A stretch of 64,000 nucleotides of DNA from Halorubrum salinarum (GCF_013267195.1 NZ_CP053942.1:62001-126000); one strand, 5' to 3'; counted from the stretch's first letter, positions 32,810 to 43,116 are shown. Made by a program: numbers and translations. Notes: a model not told the origin generated them from the letters alone.

Positions 32810-33170
32810 CGCGCCGTTCATCGACTCACCACGAGATGCTCGATACCACCACGCGAAACGCTTCGGTATCGACACGAGCTATCGACTCTCTAAACAAAGT
32901 ATTGCGACGACCTCAACACAAAATCCGGTCGTACGGCTGCTGTACGTCGTGGTGAGCTTGTTGTTACAGAACGTCTGGCGGTATTTACACTGGGAGTACG
33001 TGGCGACGCCCCGCCGTGGGGGGGCGTCGCCTCTGGAAGTGGTCGTTCAAGGAGTTCATCAATATGGTTCAACGGGCAGCGTGGACGGCCCTCGCGACGC
33101 GTCGGGCCGTCTCCCCAAATCGACCACCAGACGATCGGTTTACTCGCTACTCTCCGACAGGGCTAGCCTT
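32810..33170 (+). pseudogene. ISH3-like transposase remnant, frameshifted
   Basis: Frame one reads AKRFGIDTSYRLSKQSIATT, then NPVVRLLYVVVSLLLQNVWR and YLHWEYVATPRRGG, typical of the C-terminal part of DDE transposases of ISH3-type elements. In a run of seven G (about 33015-33023) the reading shifts, and the next frame gives RRLWKWSFKEFINMVQRAAWTALATRRA. The N-terminal two thirds are missing. Confidence 0.7.
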
Positions 33171-33221
33171 CGTCATGAGTGGCGACGCTGTCGCGTCGGC
33201 GGCAGTCGCCGCCGACAGCGA

Positions 33222-33328
33222 CAGCTCTGCGTCAGTTCGTCGAAGATTTTCTCGTCAAGGCCACCCAGCACAACCGCTTCGCCACAGAGCTCAGGCTTCA
33301 GAAACAGCTAGCTGAGGGTGCTTTGTGA
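33222..33328 (+). pseudogene. short coding remnant after the transposase relic
   Basis: The frame LRQFVEDFLVKATQHNRFATELRLQKQLAEGAL-stop is helical and gene-like but has no start, and the upstream DNA is in other frames. It is probably the tail of a lost gene. Confidence 0.35.
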
Positions 33329-33362
33329 GGTTCGGCAACTACTGTTTACGACGGGGAGGAGG

Positions 33363-36300
33363 TCACACCTCCCCTGATGATTTCTCAAATTCGACATCCA
33401 TAACCTCAAATCGAGCTCCACCGTCACTCCCGCCTGTGACACGAATCTGCCAGTCATGAGCGGCGATAATCTCTTCAACAATACTCAGCCCAAATCCGGT
33501 TCCGTCTGCCGATTTCGAGTACCCGGCCTCAAAGATGTCATCATATTCCTCGGACGAAATACCCGGACCATCGTCCTCAATATAGAATCCGTCGTCAAGT
33601 TCCCCGACCGTCACAGTCACGTCAGATCCGCCGTGTTCGATTGCGTTTCGAAACAGGTTCTCAAACACCTGCTTGAGGCGGCTTTTATCTGCAAGTATAC
33701 TCCGTTCGATATTGTTGAATAATGCTGCTTGGCCTGTGTCAACGGTTTCCCAGCACCCATTAATCATCGTGGCGAGATCGAACGGCTGTGCGTCGGTTAC
33801 TTCTTTTCCTTCACGGGCTAGCATCAGGAGATCGTCAATCAGCGTCTCCATCCGGTTGAGACCTTTTTTTGCCTCATCCAGATAGTCGCTGTCACACTCT
33901 ATGGATGCCATTTCAATTCCCCCCGTAGCGATTTGTAGTGGATTTCTCAAGTCGTGTGAAACAACACTTGTGAACTCCTCTAGTCGTTTGTTTGTGCGTT
34001 TAACCGACTCACGTTCAGTAATGTCGATATACATTGCTACCGTTCCGATGATCTCACCGTCTGCTGTACGACGTGGAACCGAGCGCAAGAGAGCCTCTAC
34101 TACCTCACTATCGTTAGCCACTAGATTGCGTTTCTCTCTAGTGAACTCACCGTTAATCGATCGACTATATCCTCCAGATTGTAATTCTTCTTCCGACTCA
34201 GGTGTGTAGAATTCTGTGAGTTTGCTGCCGGTTATTGCGTCCGCATCGTATCCAAGTGTCTCGACGAACTGGCTATTGTAGTCCTCAATAATCGGCCGGT
34301 CGTCCTCAGATCGAGTGAGAACCGTCATCACTGGGGCTTCCTCGAACAGCGTTCGGTACTGTGATTCATATTTGTTCGCCAAATGCTCCAGTTCCTCTGT
34401 TTGTTGTTCCAACTGCTGTTTGCGTTCTATTCGTCTGGTGATGTCGGTCGTGACACCGGTAATCCGAAACGGATCACCGTTCTCGTTGGTAATTACGTCG
34501 AGGCGGGCCTGTACCCAGCGTACCCCACGGTTGGGATGGTTGACACGGAACTCCTGCTCGATTGGCCACTCTACTGTTCCATCTTGTTGGGCCTCCAGAT
34601 TTTTGAGCAGCTCGTCCTTGTCATCGGTATGGACGTGCCGGAGCCAAGCCGTCGGGTCATCGTAGGCCTCCTCAGGTGTAATCCCGTAGATTGTTTCCAC
34701 TGCCGGATTTACGTACTTAGTTTCTGAGTAATCAGTTGGTAATAAGAAAAACGCGTCTTGGACATTGCCGGCAAATCGTTCAAACCGCTCACGGACCATC
34801 CGAAGCTCCTGCTCGCGTTCCTTGCGCTCAGTGATGTCTTGGAACGTCCCTTGCACGGCGACGATTTTATCATCTTCATACTCTGGTTCTCCAAGGGCGC
34901 TTATCCACCGCACATCACCTTCCACTGTGAGAATCCGAACCTCCAGTTCGTACGGATCGCCCTCGGTTGCGAGACCGTTAAAGGCTTTTTCGAGGGTCTC
35001 TCTATCCTCCGGATGATAAGATTCAATTGCGTCTTCGAATGTCACATTAGTCTCCCGTGACACTCCGTGAATGTGGTACATTTCATCCGACCATCGCAAA
35101 GACTCTGACTGTATAGTAAATTCCCAACCACCGACAGCTGCGACTTCCTGTGTGTCTCGCAGAAACTGACTGCTCCGTTCAAGTTCCTCCTTTCGCTGCT
35201 TGCGTTCTGTTACATCACGGTATAGCCACAGAATCGCCTCACCTTCTGGCAGGGTGTACGGCACGTAATCGCGCTCAACAACGCGATTGTCTGCGAGGGT
35301 GAGCTCCTCGTTTTGAACCGCCTCCCGGCGTTCAATCCGATCTGCTATGCCTTGGATAAACCCCTCAGGATCGGCGAACTGGTTTTTGAGCTCTTCAGCC
35401 GCCGCGGCACAGTCACGCCCAACAAGTTGGTCACTATCGATAGGTTTGCCAAGTGTTTCGCCCAGTAGGTCATTCGCCATGAGTACGTCACGTTCGGCAT
35501 CTTCGACGAGCACCCCCATCGGCAGATTTTCGACGATTGTACGGAGAACAGTATTCGTCTGCTTAATCTTCTGCTCGCGCTCTTTGCGCTCAGTGATGTC
35601 CCGGTTTGTACAGATAAGACCGCCATCGTCAAGCAGTGAGAGCGTGATCTCTTGAGAGACTGTGGTCCCGTCGCGTCGCTTACCCACAGTCTCGCCTCGC
35701 CACTCACCTTTCTCTTCGACTACTGGCAAGACGTCCCGTTCGATCCGTGTGATCTCGTCGTCGCCATACAGTCGTCGCCAGGTGCTGCCGAGGAGTTCAC
35801 CGGCCTCGTAATCGAAGATATCGGCATGGGCTTGGTTCATGTAGATATACTCGTGGTCCTCGTTCAGGATCGAGATACCGTCCATCGCCGCTTCCATCGC
35901 AGCGGACTGCATCTCTAGTTCGGTTTTTCTTTTTTTACGTTGGGTGATGTCTGTTGAGATCCCGAGCACAGCGTTGCTGTCGGTTTCTACCGGGTCGTAA
36001 GGGATCTTTGTCGTCTCCAAGAGCCGTGTCTCACCATCGGCGGTCGTCAACGTCTCCTTGGGAATTTGTTTAGGCTCGCCAGACGCTATAACGGCCTGAT
36101 CGTCGGAGCGGAACTGGCTAACTTGCTCCTTGGAGTCTGCGAAGTCGGCGTCTGTAGCACCCTCGAGGTTATTGACGCTGGTCCCATACGCGTCGGCAGT
36201 GGCCTCGTTTGCTAGCAGAAACTCACCGGTCTCGTCTTTAGCGAAGACGAGCTGTGGGAGCATATCGATGATTTGGCGCAACTGGTCGCGAGTCGCTTGG

Positions 36301-36707
36301 GCACGGTCTCGATGGCGATGTCTTTCTACGGCGTTTCGAATCTGATTGGCAAGGATCGTGTACTGAGCTGTTCCAGAGTCTTTTTGTAGATAGTCTGTCA
36401 CACCGGAAGCGATCGCATCGCTTGCGACCGCTTCACTACCTTTGCCTGTATAAAGAATAAACGGCAAGGCGGGATCTTCCTCGCGCACTGTTTTGAGGAA
36501 CTCAATACCGTTCTGGCCGGGCATATCGTAGTCGCTCACAATACAATCGAAGTTATCTGTGGCGAGTCGATCCAGCCCTTCGCTGGCGCTTGTTACTGTT
36601 TCAACAGCAAATTGGCTCTCCTGTTCAGAGAGTATATCGGCTGTTAGTCCCGCGAGAGCGGGGTCATCATCAACGAGAAGAACCGAAACGCCTGTTGACT
36701 CAATCAT
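33363..36707 (-). CDS. hybrid receiver/multi-PAS histidine kinase
   Basis: A 1114-residue cytoplasmic kinase. Order: receiver domain (about 5-125; VLLVDDDPALAG, phospho-acceptor in CIVSDYDMPGQNG, Lys in YTGKGSE). Then six PAS domains (about 135-260, 265-385, 390-510, 515-640, 645-770, 775-895). Then HisKA (FTSVVSHDLRNPLQIA) and HATPase (FENLFRNAIEHGG, IEDDGPGIS, GTGFGLSIV). The receiver keeps its acidic pocket, so it can accept phosphate from another kinase. This is the only canonical receiver in the signalling island, so it may be the collecting node. No transmembrane segment. Confidence 0.92.
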   Translation of the reverse strand: MIESTGVSVLLVDDDPALAGLTADILSEQESQFAVETVTSASEGLDRLATDNFDCIVSDYDMPGQNGIEFLKTVREEDPALPFILYTGKGSEAVASDAIASGVTDYLQKDSGTAQYTILANQIRNAVERHRHRDRAQATRDQLRQIIDMLPQLVFAKDETGEFLLANEATADAYGTSVNNLEGATDADFADSKEQVSQFRSDDQAVIASGEPKQIPKETLTTADGETRLLETTKIPYDPVETDSNAVLGISTDITQRKKRKTELEMQSAAMEAAMDGISILNEDHEYIYMNQAHADIFDYEAGELLGSTWRRLYGDDEITRIERDVLPVVEEKGEWRGETVGKRRDGTTVSQEITLSLLDDGGLICTNRDITERKEREQKIKQTNTVLRTIVENLPMGVLVEDAERDVLMANDLLGETLGKPIDSDQLVGRDCAAAAEELKNQFADPEGFIQGIADRIERREAVQNEELTLADNRVVERDYVPYTLPEGEAILWLYRDVTERKQRKEELERSSQFLRDTQEVAAVGGWEFTIQSESLRWSDEMYHIHGVSRETNVTFEDAIESYHPEDRETLEKAFNGLATEGDPYELEVRILTVEGDVRWISALGEPEYEDDKIVAVQGTFQDITERKEREQELRMVRERFERFAGNVQDAFFLLPTDYSETKYVNPAVETIYGITPEEAYDDPTAWLRHVHTDDKDELLKNLEAQQDGTVEWPIEQEFRVNHPNRGVRWVQARLDVITNENGDPFRITGVTTDITRRIERKQQLEQQTEELEHLANKYESQYRTLFEEAPVMTVLTRSEDDRPIIEDYNSQFVETLGYDADAITGSKLTEFYTPESEEELQSGGYSRSINGEFTREKRNLVANDSEVVEALLRSVPRRTADGEIIGTVAMYIDITERESVKRTNKRLEEFTSVVSHDLRNPLQIATGGIEMASIECDSDYLDEAKKGLNRMETLIDDLLMLAREGKEVTDAQPFDLATMINGCWETVDTGQAALFNNIERSILADKSRLKQVFENLFRNAIEHGGSDVTVTVGELDDGFYIEDDGPGISSEEYDDIFEAGYSKSADGTGFGLSIVEEIIAAHDWQIRVTGGSDGGARFEVMDVEFEKSSGEV

Positions 36708-37314
36708 GTATGATAACTAAGCGGTGACACATATAGCATTTCGGAGGAAATTTTCATTCGGGATACTCAGCCGATTTTTCCATCTACTGTGAGGTTGATA
36801 CAAGACTCGTCCAGATCTAGCCGGTCCTCAGACTAATTGACATCCTCCCACGCCTGAAGACGCGGGAATCCCACGGCACCGCACCGCTGAGTTGGGATAT
36901 TACGGTTCGCAGTTCACGACCTGTTCTCGCGGGGCGAAACTGCCCTCGCTGCGGTCAAACAGGTGAACCGCTGGCTGTGCCAACCAGCCGTTATCCCTAT
37001 CGCCGCCATCCGTGGCGAGACTCGGGAGTACCTTTTGTCGAAAGTACTCTACCGAGCTCAAAAGGGAATCCACGAAGCTAAGAACTCGTATTTTAACCGG
37101 CGAGAATGCTAAGGTGGAATTAGGCGCTAATCCCCCTTTTTCAAGGAGCAACGCAGAAATTGAAGCGACGAAGTAGCGCAGTAGGGAGTGGGGTTAGCAG
37201 AATACAGGCGGTAAGCCCCCTTCCTCAAGGAGCGACCAGCGGGAGCGAGTAGGGTGGGGTAGTTCACCGAGTAGACGTGACACGTTCCAGCGACTGCGTC
37301 GAAGGGTCCCACAA
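36708..37314. other. intergenic stretch with IS1341/IS605-type remnants
   Basis: 607 bp without an intact gene. At about 36836-36880 is GACATCCTCCCACGCCTGAA followed by ACGCGGGAATCCC, the hairpin-bearing end typical of tnpB-only (IS1341-type) elements. A second part, 37125-37260, contains two related units around CAAGGAGC (37143 and 37218), each followed by an AGTAGGG...GGGGT stretch. No transposase frame remains. Confidence 0.55.
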
Positions 37315-38751
37315 TCACACTCTGGCAAGAGATTGTTGTTGTTGACCTCTGCTTGGGAGTTGAAACTGAAGTGCGGTCCCGTTACTGAGATCATCCACAG
37401 AGATGTTGCCGCCCGCTTGCTTGACTGCCATCCGAATTTTCCAGATTCCAAGGGCGCTACCGTGCATTAATGCTGATTCTTGGCCTGTCTCTAATACCGC
37501 AGCCTCTGCTGGTGGTATTCCGGGCCCATCATCCGCAATCGTAATTTTGATCCAATTGTTATCGGTGTTAGCTACGGTCACACCTACTGTTGGCGTCTCT
37601 TCGGTGCTTGCCGCCACGGCATTATCAATTGCTTCGATGATTGCTTTCTGTACATACACTGGGATGCGTCCGGTGAATGGAGCGTCTAGTGTCAACGAGA
37701 TATCTGCTTCAGGATGTTTAGATTGTTGGGACTCAACGATATCTGGTAAGAAATCACCTGGAAGCTTATGATCTGGCTTTCCGGATTCTGATTCGATCAA
37801 CTTTTGGACTTCTTTCAGTTCACCTGTCATTTTTTCCCATGAATCCAAGATATTCTTAACTCTATTTGCGTGAGACATGCGCTCTTCACGAGAAACCGCT
37901 GTCGCAGCCATTTGTGTCCAGCCATTTACTTTCATCAAATCATTTCGCATGTTATGACGCATCAGACGGTGGAGAACTCGAAGGTGTTCTCTCTGCCGTT
38001 GTTTGTCAGTTATATCGTAGCCAGCCACGATGAGCTGTATGACCTCACCGTTCTCATTAGTAACTGGCTTCGCTGAAACCTCAATAGTTCGAAGACCATC
38101 AGCTCCCCTCGCTTCAGTTTCGTAACGAACAAACCCACCATCTCTTGCTTGTGCTATCGCATCTTGAATACCTTTTTTGACCTCTTCAGAGTGCGTCCAC
38201 CACGAGATCTCGTCGAACTGCTCATTAACGACGTTATCACGCTCAAGACCACCAAATTCCAGTGCGGTGTCGTTGATCTCGATGATGCTTCCGTCTAATC
38301 GTAAGAGACCAGTTATCTGAATCGTGTTATTGAACAGGGTTTCGTATCGGTGATTGAGCGTTTGTTGGCGGGCTGCGTAGTATCCGGCAGTAAACAGTAC
38401 TAACGCCCCACCACCCGCGGAAACTAACAGCCTAAACTGTGGTTCTACGAGCGGCCGACCCTCAATTACCTCGACTGTAAGTGTTATTCCTGCAATCGTA
38501 GCTCCTACAAGACCACCAAAAATCGTCCAAATACCAACAGACCATTCGGTAGTAGCGGTCAGATTTCTTTGACGAAGCCAGTATCCTGCGTATATTAATC
38601 CGAGACTGAGGCTCCCGTCTAAAAATAGTGCGATCATCGGTCCAAGTTGAGTAGAGAGTACAGCAATCTCTCGTACATGGTGGCTAACGGATAGGGTCAA
38701 TAGCAGACCACCAAGTGTCATGACCGCGGCTGATCCTCGCAGTCTAGACAT
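37315..38751 (-). CDS. membrane-bound PAS histidine kinase
   Basis: A 478-residue kinase from ATG 38751 (a GTG 14 codons earlier is in frame). Four hydrophobic helices in the first 135 residues, one PAS domain (about 140-265: YETLFNNTIQITGLLRLDGSIIEINDTAL), H-box LHRLMRHNMRNDLMKVNGW, and HATPase with IEAIDNAVAAS and IADDGPGIPPAEAAVLETGQESALMHGSALGIWKI. The H-box RHNMRND defines the haloarchaeal subfamily shared by four neighbours. The PAS is closely related to the last PAS of the split kinase that follows upstream. Confidence 0.88.
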   Translation of the reverse strand: MSRLRGSAAVMTLGGLLLTLSVSHHVREIAVLSTQLGPMIALFLDGSLSLGLIYAGYWLRQRNLTATTEWSVGIWTIFGGLVGATIAGITLTVEVIEGRPLVEPQFRLLVSAGGGALVLFTAGYYAARQQTLNHRYETLFNNTIQITGLLRLDGSIIEINDTALEFGGLERDNVVNEQFDEISWWTHSEEVKKGIQDAIAQARDGGFVRYETEARGADGLRTIEVSAKPVTNENGEVIQLIVAGYDITDKQRQREHLRVLHRLMRHNMRNDLMKVNGWTQMAATAVSREERMSHANRVKNILDSWEKMTGELKEVQKLIESESGKPDHKLPGDFLPDIVESQQSKHPEADISLTLDAPFTGRIPVYVQKAIIEAIDNAVAASTEETPTVGVTVANTDNNWIKITIADDGPGIPPAEAAVLETGQESALMHGSALGIWKIRMAVKQAGGNISVDDLSNGTALQFQLPSRGQQQQSLARV

Positions 38752-38823
38752 ACATACTACTGTAGGCGCACCCGGATATTGCTTGTTGCTCACTCTAGAA
38801 TTTGTACATGTAATACTTTTTCG

Positions 38824-39507
38824 TCATTTAGTAGGAATGTGGAGGTTGATTTCCGTTCCCTTCTCATTCAGTTCAACCGAGATATCTCCGCCTATCTGTG
38901 TGGTGATCATCCGAACCATCCACAGTCCAAGGCCCTGCCCATGATCAAGGTCGGTTTCGTTCCCAGTCTCGAGGGCATGAGCCTCGATTTCTGGGAGACC
39001 GGGTCCGTCGTCGCAGACACGGAGTTCAACCCACTCGTTTTCAGCCGGGGTGACCTCAACATTAATCGTAGCGTCAGTATCAGCCTTAGCTGCGTTCTCC
39101 ACAAGTTCTCGGACAGCGTCAAGCAGTATCGCCGGCACTTGTGTTGACGCGTCAACTGATATGTCAGTTGAAATAGTCGCGGTGGGGTACTGTTCGTTGA
39201 TTGGAGCCACAGCGTCCTCAATTAGTGACCCGGGATTAACACCAGCTACTTTGTTTGATTGTCGAGATGCTTGGCGTATCTGTTTTACACGATCAGTCAT
39301 TGACTCCCACTTGTCAAATATCCGTTCGAGCGTTGCGAGGTGTTCGGCACGCGTGCTCGGCTCTGGCTCCTCACTCATTTGCTGTGCCCAGCCACGAAGT
39401 TTTGATAGGTCATTTCGCATGTTGTGCCGCATCACCCGGTGGATGACATCAATATGCTGGCGTCGGTGCTGTTGGTCGGTAATGTCGCGACCCTCTGCGA
39501 CAAGCAC
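38824..39507 (-). CDS. kinase half of a split sensor histidine kinase
   Basis: A 227-residue frame: VAEGRDITDQQHRRQHIDVIHRVMRHNMRNDLSKLRGW, then HATPase LLDAVRELVENAAKA and VCDDGPGLPEIEAHALETGNETDLDHGQGLGLWMV. It is in the same frame as the sensor gene upstream and separated from it only by a TAA at 39577-39579. The codons between the stop and this GTG (DASGLATVDLSIKPVITGEG) align with the neighbour kinase, so this is the natural C-terminus. A separate start would be the GTG at 39507, with no clear ribosome site. Confidence 0.75.
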   Translation of the reverse strand: MLVAEGRDITDQQHRRQHIDVIHRVMRHNMRNDLSKLRGWAQQMSEEPEPSTRAEHLATLERIFDKWESMTDRVKQIRQASRQSNKVAGVNPGSLIEDAVAPINEQYPTATISTDISVDASTQVPAILLDAVRELVENAAKADTDATINVEVTPAENEWVELRVCDDGPGLPEIEAHALETGNETDLDHGQGLGLWMVRMITTQIGGDISVELNEKGTEINLHIPTK

Positions 39508-39576
39508 AGAAATATCTCCTTCACCCGTTATGACCGGTTTTATCGAGAGGTCAACCGTCGCGAGACCGGACGCGTC

Positions 39577-42500
39577 TTACATCTCCGTTTTGAATCGAAC
39601 GGTCTCACCCTTTCGGGCTTGAGTGATCGCATCCTGTACTTTATTTTGTACTGTCTCTGAGTGCACCCAGAAGGGCGTTTCGTGGAATAGATCTCCAGCT
39701 ATTCCGTCACTTTGATCGCTAGCGGGTATTATTTCACTGTCGTTCACCTCGATAACCGTTCCGTCAGGTTCCAACAACCCCGCAAACTGGAACGTCTGAT
39801 TGAAGATACTCTCAAATCGGCGTGCACGCTGTTTACTGTCGGTAACGTCTCGGAGGTACAGCAGCATTCCGTCGATAGCGTCGTCGTCCAACATATTCCG
39901 GCACAGTAACTCAATATTGAGCCAGTCGTCGTTACCCGATTTGAAGCGACATTCTGCCTGCTGGTCAGCATCCGTGCTTTCGACAGTAGCGAAAAACGTC
40001 TGCATCAACTGCTCGCGTTCAGTTTCATAGACGTAATCGAAGATATTCTCACCGACCATCTCATTTGGATCATACGCAAGAACTGCTTGTGCTGAGCCGC
40101 TAACGTAGCTAAACGTCCCGTCTGTCCCGACGATTGCGATCACGTCCTCAGACTCTTCAACGAACCGCTCAGTACGACGCCGCTGCTGGCGTCGCTCAGT
40201 CATGTCCCGGACAATCTGCGCGTACCCATGAGACGTCCCCTCGTCGTTCTCGAGCCGGACGTACCGTGTATCAGCATAGAACTGGTCCCCATCAGCTGTC
40301 ACTCGCCATCCTTCGTGAGAGCTCTTCCCAGCGACTTTGGCCTGCTGAAGCAGTCTCTCTGGGATCTTTGACTTTCGATCAGCAGGCGGGTGGAGTGTAG
40401 CGACGTCCATCCCAAGTGCCGATTCATCAGTGTATCCGAACAGCTGTTTGGCGCTCTCGTTCCACGTCTGGATCTGCCCGTCTTCATTGATGGCGAGGAA
40501 AGCATACTCGTCAACGCTTTCAATCAATAACCGGAATCGCTCGCGCTCTGCAAGCAATTTCTGTTCGCGCTCTCTGCGTTCAGTAATATCCTGCTGGATA
40601 CCGATGTAGTTCTCGACAGTACCGTGTTTGTCTGTAACGGGTGTGATCGAGAGCTGACTCCAGTACGGTGTCCCGTCTTTTCGATAGTTTTGAATGTCAA
40701 GTGAGACCGGTTCTTCTCGGCTAATCGCTTCGCGTAGCCTCTGTCTACTTTCTGGGTCGGTGTCGTCACCCTGGAGAAACCGTGGATTTTGGCCGATTAC
40801 CTCCTCTGGCTCGTATCCAGTTATTTGTTCGAACCCGTCATTAACGTACACTAACGGATTGTCGTCTTTTGTTGCGTCAGCGATCTGGATGGCAACAGTG
40901 GCTTCGTCCATCGCCCGCTCTTTCAGTTCCAGTTCACGCTCGCGTTCTTTGCGGTCCGTTTCGTCCCGGACAGTACAGACGAGGCGACCATCGTCGATGA
41001 TTGTCAGAGAGAGTTCAGCAGGGAACGTCGTTCCATCAGGCTGGGTACCCGTGACCGGCCCACGCCAGTGGCCGTCAGCTTCGAGAGCTGGGAAGACCTC
41101 GGTTTCGAACCGTTCGATCTCAGCGTCATCGTACAGTCTGCGCCAAGAGTCTCCAAGCAACTCCTCCTTACTCTCGAAGCCGTACATCTCAATATGTGTC
41201 TTGTCGATGTACGTGTATTTGTCATCTTTAAGAACTGCGACGCCATCAGCCGCTTGTTCAATAGCCTGCTGGAAGAGTTTGAGCTCACGCTGTTGACGTC
41301 GTTGCTCGGTCTCGTCGCGAGCAGTACACACAATCCGACCATCATCGATCAGAGTTAGGGAGATCTCAGTCGGGAAAGTCGTTCCGTCCGGACGTTGACC
41401 TGTGACCTGTCCGCGCCAGTGACCGTCGGACTCAACTGCTGGGAGGGCTTCTGCTTCGAGCCGAGAAATCTCAGAATCGTCGTACAGCGTGTGCCACGTT
41501 GACCCAATTAACTGGTCTTTGTTGTCGAATCCGTACATCTCGACATGAGTGTCATCAACATAGACGTACTCCTCGTCGTCCAGAATAGCGACGCCATCAG
41601 CACCTTGCTCAATTGCCCTTTGAAACGAGGCCAACTGCCGCTCTCGTTCTTTTCTACTGGTGACGTCTCGAAGGACACCAGCTGTCCCTCGGAATTCATT
41701 TTTGCCAATTAATCCGATACGGTTTTCGACAATCTTACGCTCGCCGTTACGCGATTTAAGTTCGAATTCCGATCGTTTTGACCGCTGATCGGTCGTAATT
41801 AGATCATCAATCTGCGATTGGATATGAGCGATGTCGTTCTCATCCATCCCGACTGATGGGTCTGCACCGATCACGTCCTCTCCGTACCCGAACTCTCGCT
41901 CTGCGGCATCGTTGACGAATGTGAATTTTCCATTAGCATCGAGCGCATATACTGGGTCATCAACTGCTTGAAGAATAGTCTCGTACCGTTCGACATCTAA
42001 AAGTTGGTTCTGGTGTTCGATTTCAATTCCAATCCGCTGTGCGAGAAGGTTGATAAACTCGTGTTCGTCGCGGTCAAACGCCTCTGACCGCGGCTCGCTA
42101 CTCGTAAAGTTGATCGTTCCGTATAGTTCACTATCAACAAAGACTGGAACGCCGATATACGCGACGCTGTTCTCAGACGCTGGATGCGTTCCGTAATCCT
42201 CCACAGACGCGTCGGCGAACGATATGGATTCGAGAAGGTCTTGATTGAGTGTGGCTTCACACAGCTGATCCGAAATATCGTATGTCGTCTCTTTTTCGCG
42301 CTCGGTCGTCGAACCAACCGTGTACTCAATCTCGATTGTTGAGTTTTCTACTTTCGTAAGAATTCCAGTGTCGAGTCCAACGTAATCCTGACCAAGTGAG
42401 AGTAGTTGGGTGACGATTGTCTCGTGACTATCTGTAGTTGTTTTAGGCTGATAGACTTGATCGAGTGAGTCCGCATCAAATTCGACTGTACGCTGTTGTT

Positions 42501-42996
42501 CGTCCTCATCTGCTCCGTTATTTTGGATCAGTCGGTCAAGTGCTGCTGTAGCCGCAGATGTAGCCTGAGTCAGTCGCGAAAGATCACCGCTGGGGACATG
42601 GTCTTCATTCAACATTTCAACTCGTAATACGCCATGCTTACCTACAGGTAGAAAGACGTCTGCTGGGGCACATTCCTTACTTTCACTGAGGCTCTTTGTT
42701 TCCAAGTCAGTACGCCGCTGTGATTGACCTCTCTCAATAACAGAGCGTACAACTGATACTGACACGGTTTCTTCCCTAACATTTCCAAAGTTATCTGTAG
42801 TTTTTTGTGGGCTAAGTTCTGTAGCTAAATCTGATTCAGTACCATTTCTGTAGAAAGCAACCGCCGAGTTAGAAAGAAATGACTGAGCTAGCAACAGTAG
42901 GTTATCAACAACTATTTCACTCGATCTCGCGCCGCCAATAGTTTCAGCGAAGGCTAACGAATTAACCTCGCTGCTTGATTGGTCGGTAATATTCAT
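39577..42996 (-). CDS. GAF/multi-PAS sensor half of a split histidine kinase
   Basis: A 1139-residue sensor ending at TAA in the middle of its last PAS. Domains: GAF-like (about 15-160), GAF (about 180-335), then PAS about 340-460, a near-duplicate PAS pair about 462-690 (AIEQGADGVAIL / AIEQAADGVAVL), a LOV-like PAS about 692-815 with GQNPRFLQG where LOV has GxNCRFLQ, and further PAS about 820-945, 945-1060 and 1065 onwards. The kinase core follows in the same frame past the stop (38824-39507). The LOV-like domain lacks the photo-adduct cysteine but could bind flavin. Confidence 0.85.
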   Translation of the reverse strand: MNITDQSSSEVNSLAFAETIGGARSSEIVVDNLLLLAQSFLSNSAVAFYRNGTESDLATELSPQKTTDNFGNVREETVSVSVVRSVIERGQSQRRTDLETKSLSESKECAPADVFLPVGKHGVLRVEMLNEDHVPSGDLSRLTQATSAATAALDRLIQNNGADEDEQQRTVEFDADSLDQVYQPKTTTDSHETIVTQLLSLGQDYVGLDTGILTKVENSTIEIEYTVGSTTEREKETTYDISDQLCEATLNQDLLESISFADASVEDYGTHPASENSVAYIGVPVFVDSELYGTINFTSSEPRSEAFDRDEHEFINLLAQRIGIEIEHQNQLLDVERYETILQAVDDPVYALDANGKFTFVNDAAEREFGYGEDVIGADPSVGMDENDIAHIQSQIDDLITTDQRSKRSEFELKSRNGERKIVENRIGLIGKNEFRGTAGVLRDVTSRKERERQLASFQRAIEQGADGVAILDDEEYVYVDDTHVEMYGFDNKDQLIGSTWHTLYDDSEISRLEAEALPAVESDGHWRGQVTGQRPDGTTFPTEISLTLIDDGRIVCTARDETEQRRQQRELKLFQQAIEQAADGVAVLKDDKYTYIDKTHIEMYGFESKEELLGDSWRRLYDDAEIERFETEVFPALEADGHWRGPVTGTQPDGTTFPAELSLTIIDDGRLVCTVRDETDRKERERELELKERAMDEATVAIQIADATKDDNPLVYVNDGFEQITGYEPEEVIGQNPRFLQGDDTDPESRQRLREAISREEPVSLDIQNYRKDGTPYWSQLSITPVTDKHGTVENYIGIQQDITERREREQKLLAERERFRLLIESVDEYAFLAINEDGQIQTWNESAKQLFGYTDESALGMDVATLHPPADRKSKIPERLLQQAKVAGKSSHEGWRVTADGDQFYADTRYVRLENDEGTSHGYAQIVRDMTERRQQRRRTERFVEESEDVIAIVGTDGTFSYVSGSAQAVLAYDPNEMVGENIFDYVYETEREQLMQTFFATVESTDADQQAECRFKSGNDDWLNIELLCRNMLDDDAIDGMLLYLRDVTDSKQRARRFESIFNQTFQFAGLLEPDGTVIEVNDSEIIPASDQSDGIAGDLFHETPFWVHSETVQNKVQDAITQARKGETVRFKTEM

Positions 42997-43059
42997 ATAT
43001 AGTTATCGAAATAGGAGCACATTAACCTGTTGGATGATTTGTGATATGAGAACTACACT

Positions 43060-43116
43060 TTCTACAGAAGTGAACCGCCTCGGGGTCAAGCCCCGAGGCT
43101 TCTGTCTTCCCGCAGG
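43060..43116 (-). ncRNA. probable omega-RNA 3' region of the TnpB element
   Basis: In this family the guide RNA is encoded over the end of tnpB and the adjoining element end. Here that is the hairpin GCCTCGGGG/CCCCGAGGC behind the tnpB stop, with the guide expected from the flanking DNA beyond about 43060. Placement is by family knowledge; transcript ends cannot be read from sequence. Confidence 0.45.
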
